A stretch of 64,000 nt of DNA from contig NC_009404.2 of assembly GCF_000002875.2 (NCBI RefSeq), forward strand, positions 471,501 to 535,500. Direction: 5' to 3'. This DNA is from Leishmania infantum JPCM5 (taxonomy: Eukaryota > Euglenozoa > Kinetoplastea > Trypanosomatida > Trypanosomatidae). The notes beneath the pieces were generated by a model, which was given only the letters and a program-made list of their open reading frames with translations, was not told the DNA's origin and did no database searches. Within the stretch, counting starts at the first letter, position 1. Every line of letters begins with the position of its first letter. A program made the position numbers and the translations under genes. This document shows, piece after piece, positions 63,752 through 64,000 of this stretch.

Positions 63752-64000
63752 AACGCACCTCGAACTAGTTGGTGGCTTTTTATTCTTTCTGTCCTTCGCA
63801 CCTGCATGCGTTTTCGCAGACATACGAAGAAGGGGTTGTTGTGGCGGCGGCGATGGTCGAGGATGACGAAGCTCAAGACTCATCTCTTTTCCGTTCCGTA
63901 AGCCTTCGTTTCTTTTGTCTGCGGGCGCTTGCGCCATCGTCCTGCCCCGCCCGCTCTGCCTCTCCCCAGAGTACTCCTCGATCATTGTCGGAGTCTTTTT

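Overview
The window reads as a trypanosomatid nuclear chromosome, most likely Leishmania. The genes are intronless and GC-rich, all lie on the plus strand, and are separated by long intergenic stretches rich in pyrimidine tracts and (GT)n/(CA)n runs. Candidate trans-splice acceptors (pyrimidine tract followed by AG) sit upstream of most start codons. At least five copies or fragments of a SIDER2-like degenerate retroposon are present. The gene order (TOR-like PI3K-related kinase, then a calpain-like cluster) matches what I remember of Leishmania chromosome 20 and Trypanosoma brucei chromosome 1. That placement is from memory and was not searched.

Layout. 1-4727: 3' part of a MORN-repeat protein whose frame is open through the left edge. 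5640-9194: a low-complexity protein with a tandem CxCCSK array. 9195-14549: long intergenic region with SIDER2-like copy 1. 14550-24443: giant TOR-like kinase with HEAT-like, FAT, kinase and FATC regions. 26883-28844: zuotin/MPP11-type J protein with two SANT domains. 29807-30766: Yif1-family ER/Golgi membrane protein. 31603-32412: PRP38-family splicing factor. 33029-33928: unidentified multi-pass membrane protein. 34783-36045: a two-domain esterase of bacterial type whose nucleophile serine is replaced by tyrosine.

36046-50694 is an accessory-looking stretch without an intact gene. It holds SIDER2-like copies 2 to 5, a frameshifted second copy of the esterase (about 41370-42350), a stretch of odd composition that may be poor sequence (about 42380-45000), and an AT-rich island (about 45000-50600). 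Two nearly identical SIDER2-like elements in the same orientation (40819-41259 and 48580-49020) bracket the pseudogene and most of the island.

50695-63751 is a run of three calpain-like genes. The first two share a block of about 2.36 kb that is nearly identical and ends at the stop codon, while their N-termini and flanks differ. All three have Ser in place of the catalytic Cys. Function: the conserved genes cover growth signalling (TOR-like), co-translational folding (zuotin), early secretory traffic (Yif1) and splicing (PRP38). They share a polycistron rather than a pathway, as is usual in this group, so expression control should be post-transcriptional through UTRs.
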